NCBI GenBank assembly: GCA_032622095.1
Contig: CP136067.1
Coordinates: 51,995,899-52,059,898 of the forward strand
Length of the DNA: 64,000 nt
From: Siphonodentalium dalli
Taxonomy: Eukaryota > Mollusca > Scaphopoda > Gadilida > Siphonodentaliidae
Reading direction: 5' to 3'
Below the pieces are notes generated by a model. It saw only the letters and a program-made list of their open reading frames with translations, made no database searches and was not told the origin of the DNA. Below, piece after piece: positions 49,664-60,279 of the stretch (its first letter is position 1; each line of letters opens with the position of its first letter). Both the position numbers and the translations under genes were made by a program.

Positions 49664-49867
49664 GCGCGGTATCGAAAGTAAAAACAGGAAGTTTAATTAA
49701 TTTACTGCATCATGCGCATGGCAACAATCGCAGGACCGGTGCCCAGGAAAATAAACCGGTGCTATGCGCGGTATCGAAAGTAAAAACAGGAAGTTTAATT
49801 AATTTACTGCATCATGCGCATGGCAACAATCACAGGACCGGTGCCCAGGAAAATCAACCGGTGCTCA
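49664..49867. repeat. 102-bp tandem duplication upstream of the hAT transposase ORF
   Basis: Two adjacent ~102-bp copies (49664-49765 and 49766-49867), each starting GCGCGGTATCGAAAG and differing at only a few bases. They lie between the transposase start codon and the element's right end, in the 5' untranslated or promoter region. Confidence 0.9.
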
Positions 49868-51349
49868 GGAAATAATGACCGGAATTCCAGTATATTCCAG
49901 TATCGATCGGCCGGAGATCGTTTTTCAAGTATATTTCCAGTACTGGAAAGTTGAATTTGCTTTATCCAGTATATTCAAGTTTCCAGTAGGGGCGTGCGAA
50001 CCCTGGATTTGCAATAGATCGGATATGGGAGATCATGGGATGATTAGAACTGTGCTAAATTAATCGGCTTTCCGGGAAACACGGCACCAGAGCGCATCAC
50101 TTCAACGAAACGGGAATATCTGAGAATGTACTTCCGTTGCGAAAACAAAAGTATCGTGGTTCTCAGTTTTTTTTATTGGCGTATACGGTGCCGCTGTGTA
50201 TTCCAATGTTTATTTATTTACGAAACTCTATTTCTCTTTCACCCTTGAATGAAGTAATTACAGTAAGCATGTTTGTTGAGATAATATACTTGTCAATATA
50301 TGTCATAGCTGTCTGTTTTTTTAAATCCAGATTCCTACATAAATTATACCAGTAATAGACGCATGCATGCATGACGTATTGACCGCGTGGTTGTTTGTGC
50401 ATGCAAGGTTTTCCCCGAATTATCTGCATTTTCTGATCAGGGCTAGTGTTTTTCATAACTTGTCAACATGACAATTTTTATTTGAATATGATGACTAAAA
50501 TCTTATCTGTACGAATGTTGGTAGAGGATACAATAAATGGTGTATTTTCAATAGCTTGTTAATGCATAATAAAACGGAAAAATTAAATGAATTGAAAAGC
50601 ATACCGCCCGTCCCTAATTTTGGGGTGTCCGTTCGGGGAAACGTGTGCATTATTCCTTTTGACCTTATACACGTGTCCCATCACAATTCTAAAAAACATT
50701 TCAACACACAGTGTTTGTGTAATCTTTATTCAGTCCATCCTCGGGTGGCAAATACCGTGGAATTATAGAGCAAAGCGTAAAATGTCGCATATTTCCAGTT
50801 TCTGACGCTGGCAGTTAATTTTCACTTGGCAATGGATTTGCCAAATATATGGATTGAGAATATTACACTTTTATTCAATATGCTCATTTGACCATATTTA
50901 AAAAAAAAATAATAGCAACTCTAATAAAAAACATGGGACTAATTTTATTTACTTATTCTCGGTTATGGTGTCAAAGCATACCACATTAGAACAAAATATC
51001 GATAAGCTCCTCCCACAGCCAACCAATTAAAGAAGAGAATAAAATCTAACAAACTAATCCTGGATGATTGACAGGTGTATGTCGACGTGATAGCATGCAC
51101 GGGATCGACGCATGACTTTAATTTTTTTTTATATTTGACAACAAAGTTCCATTAAAATCTTCGTTAGATCGTTGAAACAGTGGGGTTAAATATAAATGTG
51201 ATTCGTCTTAACGACCTTAAAGCCGATATTATGTACGGATTTAAATTTCTTTTAATTCAAAATACTAACCTTCGTATATTTCTACTAATAAAAAACATGT
51301 TTTAAACTCGAGAAAAAAGACGATACAAACCAGAAATCTAACCCCGGTG

Positions 51350-51530
51350 TACATGCCGTTCGGCCGTGGTGTTCTTGCCGTTCGGCCGCGGTGTACTTGC
51401 CGTTCGACCGCGGTGTACTTGCCGTTCGACCGCGGTGTACTTGCCGTTTGACCACGGTGCTCAACTGCGGTTACACAAAGTGAAACCGCAGCCGAACGGC
51501 AAGTACACCGTGGTGGCAGTGGACACTTGT
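51350..51530. repeat. 22-bp GC-rich minisatellite (right end) with small palindrome
   Basis: The same 22-bp unit as at 45063-45235, about four to five copies in the same orientation. A short inverted section (51468-51515) then returns toward the terminal repeat. Confidence 0.85.
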
Positions 51531-51689
51531 TTTGTCCAGCGGGGTATATACAGTGGCTAAAAATAACTAATATTTCAATAAGACATCACTACAGCTAGTC
51601 TCTCAGAACACTCTCTATTGCAGTTAAGCTTGCATTACTGGTAGTTAATTGTAATCTACCTGGGTTATCAAAAACTCAAATCTGTTCAA

Positions 51690-52260
51690 TTCTTAGTTGA
51701 AAAAGGGCCATAACTCTGGTATAACATATCAGATCTAACCCATATTCAAACTCGATCTGTATTTTGAGTTGAGAAACTCACATACAAAATTTGGTTCCAA
51801 TCAGTTGAAAAATTGTTGATTTATCGAAGTATGCATGAATTCTATGTCAAAGGGCCATAACTCCAATTAAAAAATATCGGATCAAACCCATATTCGAACT
51901 CGATATGTATTTTGGGCTGAGCAACTCGCATACCAAATTTGGTTACGGTCAGGTAATTTTTTTTTAGTTATGGCAGCATGCATGAATTCTAAGTTGAAAA
52001 AGGGCCATAACTCCCTAAAAAAAAACTTGGATCAAACCCATATTCGAACTCGATCTGTATTTGGTGCTGAGAAATTCATATACAAAATTTGGTTCCGATC
52101 AGATAGAAAATATTTCAGTTATCGCACCATGTGTAAAGCGTCTACAGACAGACAGACGGACGGACGGACTAACGACGAGTGGTCAATCCGGACAACGACA
52201 CTATGTTTACCATACTATGGTATGGGTAAACATAAAAACAGTAAAAATCCATCAATAAAC
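51690..52260. repeat. ~150-bp tandem repeat ('agggccataactcc'), four units with a defined 3' end
   Basis: Units with 'cccatattcgaactcgat' and 'acaaaatttggttcc', ending in a GGACGGACGGAC tract and a CATACTATGGTATGGGTAAA palindrome. Single ends of the same family lie at 44645-44715 and 54010-54165. Confidence 0.78.
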
Positions 52261-52472
52261 AGCTAAGTTATAGAGGATTAGGGCTGGCCGCCCAGACACC
52301 CAGGAACCTCCAAACCGTACCTCAGAAAATCATAAGTCGAGTTTTTGAATAAAACATGACTAAATACTATGTAATGTTATCTTTGATTTTATATGTTATT
52401 ATAACTGGTCGTCTGGAACCCTGAAAATATCTTTAATTTTTATTTATGATTAGATAATATATCAACATAATA

Positions 52473-53170
52473 CTGTATACACCCGTCAGTAAGCCCGGGG
52501 GGCTCGTGTACATTTTTGCTCCAAAAGTGGGTACTGGGCTTACTCACGAGGACCTCCCCGTGCAAAAATCAAGTTAGCCTTTAGCTTCCAACCTACCATC
52601 ATGTTTTATGCCAACAACATACTAAACACAATAGGGTTGTATGATGAGTTCACAAGTTAATTCAGTTACACTAATGCGTATTAATCAAGCTAATTCTTAT
52701 AAAAACACAACAGTGAGATGCAGTGAACATACATCACACTTCTGCATTATCAAAGGATCCTACAAAAACACCAAGTCATTACTCCACATCCCATTGAAAT
52801 TAATCTGATAGGTGTGAAAAATAAGTGACACATCCTTTTATTTTATTAATTTGATACCTCTTTGACTGACCCAACAACTCAGAATAGAATAGGATAAGAT
52901 GTGTATACTTCAGAACAATATTAAGTGTATACTATTAAACATCTTTATTATTTAATTAAGAAACAACTGGACAAAATAATAAAAGCACAGATGTGCTTGA
53001 GTATCTTCTCCTATTATACAGTATAAAAAAAGACATTATTGTATTCACCTTCGAAAATGCTCAAAAGTGGGGGTGGGCTTATCTATGAGGACCACCCCAT
53101 GTTTTGTTTAGGGTAAAAAACCCAGACTGGGCTTATCTTCGAGGATGGGCTTACTGACGGGTGTATACAG
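52473..53170. mobile_element. TA-flanked MITE with CTGTATACACCCGTC ends
   Basis: 698 bp bounded by CTGTATACACCCGTCAGTAA and its exact complement, flanked by TA. The subterminal parts are also inversely repeated ('ggggtgggcttatct', 'gggcttactcacgagg'). Its right edge is 21 bp from the RFWD3 exon at 53194. Confidence 0.88.
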
Positions 53171-53193
53171 TATGTAGTTGAATTATGGCTCAC

Positions 53194-53357
53194 CTTTGAA
53201 CCACACGGTTTGTCTCAACATTGGTCATCTTTATTGTTTTATCTAGAGAACATGTGAGCATCATGCCTGCATGGAAGACGGGATGGAAGGCAATGCCTCG
53301 GATGTCCTTGGAATGTAGTGTCATATACTGTGATGTCTTAAAATCTACACAGCTGAT
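53194..53357 (-). CDS. rfwd3: RFWD3 exon: WD40-like blade
   Basis: Reads TSQYMTLHSKDIRGIAFHP and LDKTIKMTNVETNRVVQ, close to the RFWD3 blade with SQY, IRG-AF and SLDxTIK motifs. Acceptor CTGCAG, donor GTGAGC at 53193-53188, phase 0 in and phase 2 out. A TA-flanked MITE (52473-53170) lies 21 bp beyond the exon end. The following intron is about 12.5 kb and contains the complete hAT transposon. Confidence 0.95.
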
Positions 53358-53480
53358 CTGCAGATAGAGAAATCAATAAACAAAGATTAAACAAAAAAAC
53401 AATTCAACATGAGACTAGACACATAGTTTCCAGACTTCAGTGACTAGTTACAATTAACCTCTTTCAAGTTACAATCGAAG

Positions 53481-53850
53481 CCTGCAAAATAGAGTGTCTG
53501 TCATTTGCAGAATGAGGTTCCAAGAGGGTGAATTTAGTGACGCTATCCCACATGGTGGGCTAGCCTAGCATCACCAAATTCACCCTCTGGAAACATCATT
53601 CTTCTTAGGCCTCAACTGCTATCGGAGACTAGGATCAGATTGAAGTTCCCCAGTTGAAGTGATGTTCACCCATTTGTCACTTCGATTATGCATTTTATCT
53701 TTCGCATATATAGAAACTTCCTAGAAGAGAAAAAGTAACTAAAAACAATGTTAATTTGAGACTATAGATACTACCCAGAAGATGAGGCCTAAGCAGAATG
53801 AGGTCCCAAGAGGGTGAATTTGGTGATGCCAGCCCACTGTGCAGTTCCGG
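53481..53850. mobile_element. two-hairpin element (GCCTGCAAAT family), right hairpin truncated
   Basis: Starts GCCTGCAAAATAGAG with a full first hairpin (53506-53605). The second breaks off at 'cactgtgcag' (53842), followed by tandem-repeat sequence. Confidence 0.78.
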
Positions 53851-54254
53851 GTCAGACAAAATGTTTTTGAGTTATCGCAGCAGGCGTGAATTCTCAGTTG
53901 AAAGAGGGCCATAAAAAAAAAACCCATATTCGAACATGATCTGTATTTTGGGCTGAGAAACTCATATACAAAATTTGTTTAAAATCAGATGGAAAATGTT
54001 TGAGTTATCGCATCATGCATAAAGTGTATACGGACAGACAGATGACTAGACGGAAAGTCAGACGAACGACAAGTTGTCAATCCAGATGTTGCACTATGTG
54101 TACCATACTATGGTATGCGTATAACATGCACTATGTGTACCATACTATGGTATGGGTATAACAATGGACTACAGTTTCAAAGTGGGATATTGACCATGAG
54201 AAACATTTCAAAATGCCTTCATGACACGATATGCATAAATTAGAAAAAACATAC

Positions 54255-54356
54255 CTTTTTTACTCCAAACCCAGGGAAGAGTAGACTAGACGAGGGTTGA
54301 GAAGCGATCACCATTGGCATTGACGGGCAGTAAGAAGTCACTCGACATTTTCCAGC
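54255..54356 (-). CDS. rfwd3: RFWD3 exon: WD40-like region, GFGVK motif
   Basis: Exactly 34 codons in phase 0, with acceptor TTTCAG and donor GTATGT. It reads AGKCRVTSYCPSM, then SQPSSSLLFPGFGVKK. The SQPS and LPGFGVK-type motifs are hallmarks of RFWD3, and I know no other protein with this combination. Clean 3n exon. Confidence 0.94.
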
Positions 54357-54737
54357 CTGAAAATTGAATTAATCACATAAGAAAAAAAGGTCATTGAAAA
54401 TAAAAAACAAAGAACGCATATCAAAATATTGCTTTGGCAAATATATTAATCATGCACAGATAAAATATAAACCAAATAGTAATATGCAACTATATTTTGC
54501 CACAATGCAAGAAAATTCTAAGATTTGTTGCACAAAAGTCAACATAAGAGTGTTGGCACTACTTCCATGACGTAATTATATATGTAAATTTCTGTTATCA
54601 CATTCTGAATTCAATGAAACTGAGCGCTCTCACCCAATAGATCTAGATCTGAAAAATCCCTCATGAACATGAAAATTTTAATTGACCCCTGTCTGCGCAC
54701 ACCTGTGCTTTCTTGAAGAGTGACTGACACTGATATA

Positions 54738-54995
54738 CCCTTCCATGAATGCAGCTTCCTGAAATTTTGCGAAAACCCTGTTCCAATGCATTCTCTTATA
54801 TATGTAAGTCTCCCATAGGGAGTTTCACATATATTATATGAGAATACATTGGCCTAACAATATTTACCTTGATCTTGTAAGCCAGTGCATTCTCTTATAT
54901 ATGTGAGGCGCCCTATGGGAGACTTGCATATTTAAGAGAATGCACTGGCACATGATCTTTAATGCTGCACAAGGGCAGCTCCCATCATCAAAGGG
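54738..54995. mobile_element. CCCTTTCATG-family MITE with two hairpins, complete
   Basis: Ends CCCTTCCATGAATGCAGCTT and GGCAGCTCCCATCATCAAAGGG-type, TTAA on the right (54996-54999) and TATA on the left. Hairpins at ~54780-54855 and ~54882-54952. Intronic to RFWD3. Confidence 0.85.
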
Positions 54996-55076
54996 TTAAG
55001 GTTATTGAAAAATAACCTTAAATGGCTAATTAAATGGCAACAAAAAATACTGGTATTCTATATAATTTGTACTTAC

Positions 55077-55182
55077 CTCCCAGATTTTGATGGTCCTGTC
55101 TATAGAGAACTGGCCTGGAAGGTGACTTTGGGTTTGAGGCTCTGAGGCAGAATGTGCACTTACACTGGAAGCCGAAGTGGAC
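55077..55182 (-). CDS. rfwd3: RFWD3 exon: Ser-rich linker into the WD40-like region
   Basis: A Ser/Gln-rich linker (STSASSVSAHSASEPQTQ) followed by QFSIDRTIKIWE, the start of the first WD40-like blade. Acceptor TTTTAG, donor GTAAGT. It takes one base to complete a Lys codon from the preceding exon and ends in phase 0. The linker is poorly conserved in the family, so the call rests on splice signals, frame and the IKIWE end. Confidence 0.85.
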
Positions 55183-55314
55183 CTAAAAGTTCATCCAAGA
55201 AATATAACGAGGGTCTAATAAAAGACTTGTGAACATGCTATAAGTGAGATACTGGAGCACCATTACTGAATATCTAATGCTTTCTAATAGTAAATGGTTA
55301 ACCCACCAAGTTAA

Positions 55315-55545
55315 ATGAAAGATTCAATGAACATGCCAGTAAATTTTCAAAACAATTCTCCAATAAATTCAACTGCAGGGTGTGCCGATGGATTCAAATT
55401 TGAAATCCAAGATGGCTGCTGGCACCCATGTTTTTTGACAAATTTCGGAAGAATTGGACAGATTCCAGCTAGAGGTCACACCAAAGAACCATCTGAAGTT
55501 TGGATGAGGGATGTGGCATGCAGTGTGTGCGAAAGGCTGGGGCCC
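55315..55545. repeat. single unit of the 'AAGATGGCTGC' repeat
   Basis: Diverged copy of the family at 5975-6341 and 31880-32600, between two RFWD3 exons. Confidence 0.7.
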
Positions 55546-55584
55546 TTTCCCAATTGGGGTAGAATAATCCCTGGGTTTACTAAC

Positions 55585-55754
55585 TTCATCAAGTTCTCCT
55601 GGTTCTGTACATGAAGCTTGAGTCTGACACACTCGTCCTGTGCAACCTGGTGCTGCATCCTCATCGTAGCCAATTCAAATTCAATCTTCCTCCTCAGTTC
55701 TCGCTCCTTATTGAGGTCTTTGAGGGCCGCATCTCGTTCACTGGTATCCACAGC
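55585..55754 (-). CDS. rfwd3: RFWD3 exon: coiled coil
   Basis: Begins AVDTSERDAALKDL after acceptor TCTCCAG and continues as a charged heptad-like helix (ELRRKIEFELATMR) to NQENLM. This is the coiled coil that follows the RING in RFWD3, with the characteristic 'DTSE' start. Phase consistency picks the donor GTTAGT at 55584-55579, leaving two bases of a Lys codon. A mariner-like MITE half begins only about 18 bp upstream of the acceptor, so the branch point must lie in or near transposon sequence. Confidence 0.93.
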
Positions 55755-55850
55755 CTGGAGAGAATAACAACATACAGTAATGCCTAATTAATCGATTCCA
55801 TAACCACAGCAGAAATATGGGTAATTTTTCAGGATTTAGTCGGAAAATAT

Positions 55851-56201
55851 AATTTTTAAAATTAAAATTAGTTTTTCCTCAAGGAGAAGCCCGAAACTGA
55901 ACTATATGGATTATTATCCTCGGCCTTGTGTTATCAGGAGGGTTAAAATTTATTGTCCGTTTATTTGCCTACTCCGGTCAATCAGCGACTCCGGTCAATC
56001 AGCGCTCGGATTAGCTCACGCATGAATGCGTCCCGTGCAAATCCCGCGCTCTTAACAATTCATCTAGCCAGTTTTATTTCCGACTTTTAATAATAAGATT
56101 TGCGAGTCGCGGGGTTGGGAATGGCACCGCCATGGGAGGGATCTATGATAGTTCAGTTTCGGGGTTCTCTTGAGGAAAAACTAATTTTAATTTTAAAAAT
56201 T
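55851..56201. mobile_element. ~350-bp foldback-ended element at the left edge of the insertion
   Basis: Ends AATTTTTAAAATTAAAATTA and its complement, continuing as ~57-bp inverted repeats. Its interior (55884-56075) is the inverse of 62142-62345. Confidence 0.8.
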
Positions 56202-56327
56202 ATATTTTTCCGCCAAGGAGAAGCCCTTCAACTGAACTATATGGATTAGAATGCAAGCCCAGGAGGAGGCAACGAGCAATAAATTTAATATTCCAGTTTG
56301 ACGGGAATGTACTCTTCCACACAGATT

Positions 56328-57395
56328 TAGAGCTGAAACGGTTAGACGGTTAACCGGTTAGCATCCGGTTAGCGACGTAACCGGTTAGAAACAAATGAAC
56401 CGGATGTAACCGCATCCCGTTGTCAGTTGAATGTGAACGTGAATAATCCTCAAAATATTAGGTTAAATGATGCAAAACTAATACTAAATCCCGTGTCACC
56501 GATAGTAGAGTGCAATGCAAGCATTAATTGGTACACGCGGTAGTATCAGATACTTAGTAGCAATTCTCGAACTGCCTGGAAGTGTCGGCGACCTTCAATC
56601 AATTCCGACCCTTTGAAGTTTTCTTCCGACAAAAGCACGTGTGCAGTCTCTGTGTATCAAGTCTGAATGCACACAAGGAAGTGACAACGTAAAAGTGACG
56701 TTGTGTGGCAATGCGTGCTTTCGTAACTTAATAGTTAATACTGCACGAAGCAACATGGATTCAAATTGGAACCACACCACGACATACTATATATAAAACT
56801 GTTTTACAGTGGGTTTTATAAAAACTATGTAAGTCGACAAAGTTTGAAGATTGAGATCAGCTGCACAATGTCTTCACTCTTCCCGTTCTTCCTCCGTGTT
56901 GTGATTTAATATGATCAATTCAATTGAGTGACTCAAACAGACATCGTAGTTGAAGCAACCCAAAACTTCTTCAATAATCTTCCCTTTTATCAAGGAAATT
57001 GATGCTCCATGCTACTCTGTAACTGCATGGTTGTGCCTGTGGGACTAATTAACACTCAATTTGGCAGTAATTGCTATATGTTAAGTGATTGCATACTGAA
57101 ACCGAAACGTAAATTATATAACCTCCCAAATTTCACTTGCTCATTCCCCATCACGAGAGCCAGCAAATTGAGCAAAAGAACAAGGAATGCGTGTTTTTGA
57201 ATATCGTTAAATGCCGTGAATAAGGTCTTTATTTCAGCTACTACTTCTCACCTAGGTTTGTCCCTGGAGCATGGCATAATGTTGACATAATTAGTGTGAG
57301 AGAAGTCCGCTAGATATTTAGCGGTTAACCGGTTGAAATCCGGTTAACCCCGATGGTTAACCGGTTAGAAGAATGGGTCAACCGTTTCAGCTCTA
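56328..57395. mobile_element. non-autonomous hAT element, 1068 bp, perfect 8-bp TSD
   Basis: Ends TAGAGCTGAAACGGTT and AACCGTTTCAGCTCTA, flanked by CACAGATT at 56320-56327 and 57396-57403. Both subterminal regions are dense in AACCGGTTA repeats. No transposase recognised. Confidence 0.92.
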
Positions 57396-57654
57396 CACAG
57401 ATTTCATGTAAATGTGATTTAGTCATGAATCAGCTTTGATATGTTATGTGAAAGAGCTCATAAATTCAGATTCCAGCATTGCTCAAGCTTGTACCTCCCC
57501 CCTTGTCTTTTGGAATAAACATCCCAGGCAGTGCCATACCATACGTGCCAGCTACTAGTAGAAACCGAGCAGTAGAGACTTCTTCTTCTGCAGCTTTTTT
57601 CTCGTGTCCTGCGATGAGAGTGATGGCGGTATTTACTATTTATATCTTCCCAAA

Positions 57655-59540
57655 TAGAAAGCGCTATTGACGGTGCGTGACAGCGAGTCTTCCTCACACA
57701 GAACAGCCTCCAAAGGCTCGGGTGCTATTGTCCCGGAGGATTGGTTGCCCGAATCTCAGAGAACGGCACTCTGTCTGCCACGGTCTGCTGATGCAGGACC
57801 AGGGGGCGCGAACTGGTACAGCCCGAGGACTGGTACAGTTGTGCAAAGTTTGTGTAATTCATTGTAACAAGATTTGACACATATCCTGTGATGAAGTTTT
57901 TACAAGAGATCGACCCGTGTCGTTTCCGTACGCAAAGCGAGTTCCCTAGGAACGACAGAATCCTTGACCGACAGTGGGAACCACCGTCGGCCCGAGATCC
58001 TTGCTCATCGTCGTCAAAGCCATCAGACGCCAGGAGAATTATAGAAACTAGAAAGCATGTCAGGATCGACGCCAGCAACAGAACAGCCTGCATCAGGTTG
58101 AGGAAAGGTACTAGAGGGAAGCCCACACTGGGAATGGCTCGAACGAGGAACAATTGCGCTCGCAGTTAGATTTTAAGGTGTTATTTCCCACCCCAAGGCC
58201 AAAATGGCGGAAAAAAGGGAAATTGAAAGGATCCATTTGACCAGGGAAAGCCCCCCACCGAATCTCCCAAATGCAGGTGGTCCTGACACGCTGACATAAA
58301 CGTCGATGACATACCACTAGGATCCCCTGACGGCAGAGGAGCAGGCCTGGACGTATCACTTGGTATGACGTTTCCAGGGGGACAAGACCGACCCTCGTAA
58401 TGGAGTGGGCCACGGCGCCGTGGGGAAGCGTCAGAAGGCCAGTTGGCTGGTGCGCTTTGTGCGGCACGGGACAACGAGGCTTCCCCACCCAGAACAGTCG
58501 CCATAGGCGCGGGTGCTTGTGTCCTGGAGGATTGGTTGCCCGAATCTCCGGAGGACGGTACCCTGCCTCCCACGGTCTCCAGAAGACGGGGCTTGCAGCA
58601 TGACCAGGGGGGACCGAATGGTTCCTGCCCGAGTTAAGACTGGTACGTTTGCTCGAAATATAAAACCATGGACCCTCAACCAACTATGACAATATCGCGT
58701 ATATTCATGAGCAACCCGTACGGCCATCAAAGTCGAATCTCGTTCGACTATAAGCAAGACAAGACATTCTGTTAGTTATTAGCAAGCATAATATACAAAA
58801 CATTTGTTAGTTATTGCAAAACAAGGTTAATAAGGTAAATTCCGTTATTTACTATGGCCACGAGATCTTACCTGCTAGAAATTAAACCGCAGGTAAGATA
58901 CTGTCTTTTCTCGGCGAAGAGGACGATGAGATCCGATTTCTCCTGTGCAAGAACATAGCGGTGTCCTTGCTTACGGTGAGGAGAACGTTTTATACACTTA
59001 CGGAAAGTCCGCAGATGGTGGAGCAGGCCTGGAATATCCCGAGGGAGTATGATTCCAGGGGGACAAGACCCACTCTCGTAATGGAGTGGGCCACGGACCG
59101 TGGGGAAGAGTCAGAAGTCTCAGTCCTTCCCAGGAGACAGGAGCAATTGTTCACGCAGCCGTATGCAATTGTAATTTTCTAATTCACGAATATTAAACTG
59201 TGCACTGTTCCCTCTTGACAAAATGTGCATGGTATGGGAATGTGAAAGTGCCATGGAACATGCATGTTTTGAGGTCTATCCCACAATGACATTGAATTTG
59301 AGAAAAACACAACTGATGATTATACAGGCGCAAGTACATCCGTCTTCTGAATTGCGAGAGCAAATGAGAGCTTGAGCTGCGTTTACATCTGGGAAGAACT
59401 GAAGTCTGGTTGGCTGGTGCGCTGTTAGTGGCACATGATGAGTCTTCCCCCACCCTAAGGCTCAGAAGCTGTGGCATTCGCCCTTGAAGATTTGTTTTCC
59501 AAATCAACGATGGTAGCACCCCGCCAGTCACTGGTACTGG
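57655..59540. repeat. three diverged GC-rich direct repeats
   Basis: Copies near 57660-57850, 58335-58650 and 59015-59120 plus 59395-59540 share 'GGAGGATTGGTTGCCCGAAT', 'CAGGGGGACAAGACC' and 'TAATGGAGTGGGCCACGG'. They may be decayed copies of a coding module. No intact frame runs through them. Confidence 0.7.
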
Positions 59541-60270
59541 GCAGTGGTCATGGACAATATAAAGGCTTCTTGGGGAACGGCGCTTTATATGTGTGATGAT
59601 ACAAATGCTTTCATTTGTGTTATTCATTTAGGTTTTCTATTTACCAGATAATCATATGGATATGTAGTAATAGAAGGAGAAGAGCCATGTTTTGGACTCT
59701 TTTGAAATTGGCAGTGGCAGGCCTGCCGAATGCAAAATAAATCGTAAGCCGTAACGTATTTGTCGGTTGTCTGGTTGTGCTTAGGTACCCATAGGTTACA
59801 CAAACTGTTATATTCAGTATCACGAGAGCCACATACAACTTTGACGCGACCTAGATTTCACAACCTCCAGGTGAACCGAACCGTCGTTCGCCACCAATAC
59901 GCAGGCCTGCAGTGGTCGTGCGCAATATAAATAGAAACTCTGTTCATGTAACTGCACTTTATATGTGTGACAATACAAATGCTGTCCTTTCTGTTATTTG
60001 CCCGATAATCAATTGGATATGAGGCAATAGAAGGAAAAGAGCCATGTGTTGGTCTCTGATGGAAATTATAGTGGCAGCGGCCCTGCGCAATATAAATGCA
60101 TTTCCTGTAACTGTGCTTAATACGTGAGTGAAGGCTATTTGACATTTGATCTTTTCTATATGTGGAAATAGAAGGTAGAGAGCCAAGTGATGGACTCTGT
60201 TGGAAAGGCTATTGGCAGTGCATCGGGGGCACATGACAATATAAATGCATAGTAGTTCACCTTGACTATT
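59540..60270. repeat. ~155-bp degenerate tandem repeat
   Basis: Three to four units sharing 'GCGCAATATAAATG', 'AATAGAAGG.A.AGAGCCA' and 'TGGCAGTGG', separated by partly unrelated sequence. Confidence 0.7.
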
Positions 60271-60279
60271 CACGGATTG

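Larger units (their letters stand above)
46309..50004 (-). mobile_element. complete autonomous hAT transposon, 3696 bp, 8-bp TSD
   Basis: Terminal inverted repeats AGGGTTCGTAC (left) and AGGGTTCGCAC (right, complement) bound the element. An identical 8-bp duplication GGATTTGC lies at 46301-46308 and 50005-50012, the hallmark of hAT insertion. Both subterminal regions (46334-46390 and 49880-49990) are packed with CCAGTATAT-type repeats, probable transposase-binding sites. It encodes the 811-codon transposase on the minus strand. It sits in the RFWD3 intron between 40742 and 53193, in the gene's orientation, and inside the TA-flanked element 44993-51544. Confidence 0.92.
44993..51544. mobile_element. 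TA-flanked element with minisatellite-bearing inverted ends, disrupted by hAT
   Basis: A 26-bp perfect inverted repeat starting CCCCGCTGGACAAAACAAG lies at 44993 and at 51544 (complement), flanked on both sides by TA, the Tc1/mariner-type target. Directly inside each end is a 22-bp minisatellite of the unit CGGCCGCGGTGTACTTGCC (45063-45235 and 51350-51470). Without the nested hAT it would be about 2.85 kb. I recognise no transposase in its own sequence, so it is probably non-autonomous. Confidence 0.7.

Noticed and set aside
47326-49875. Several plus-strand ORFs, up to 208 codons, opposite the transposase
   Set aside because: Antisense shadows of the 811-codon transposase ORF and of the 102-bp repeat.
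58111-58683. 190-codon minus-strand ORF as a gene
   Set aside because: It overlaps a second Pro-rich ORF in another frame, crosses degenerate repeats and has no motif I recognise.
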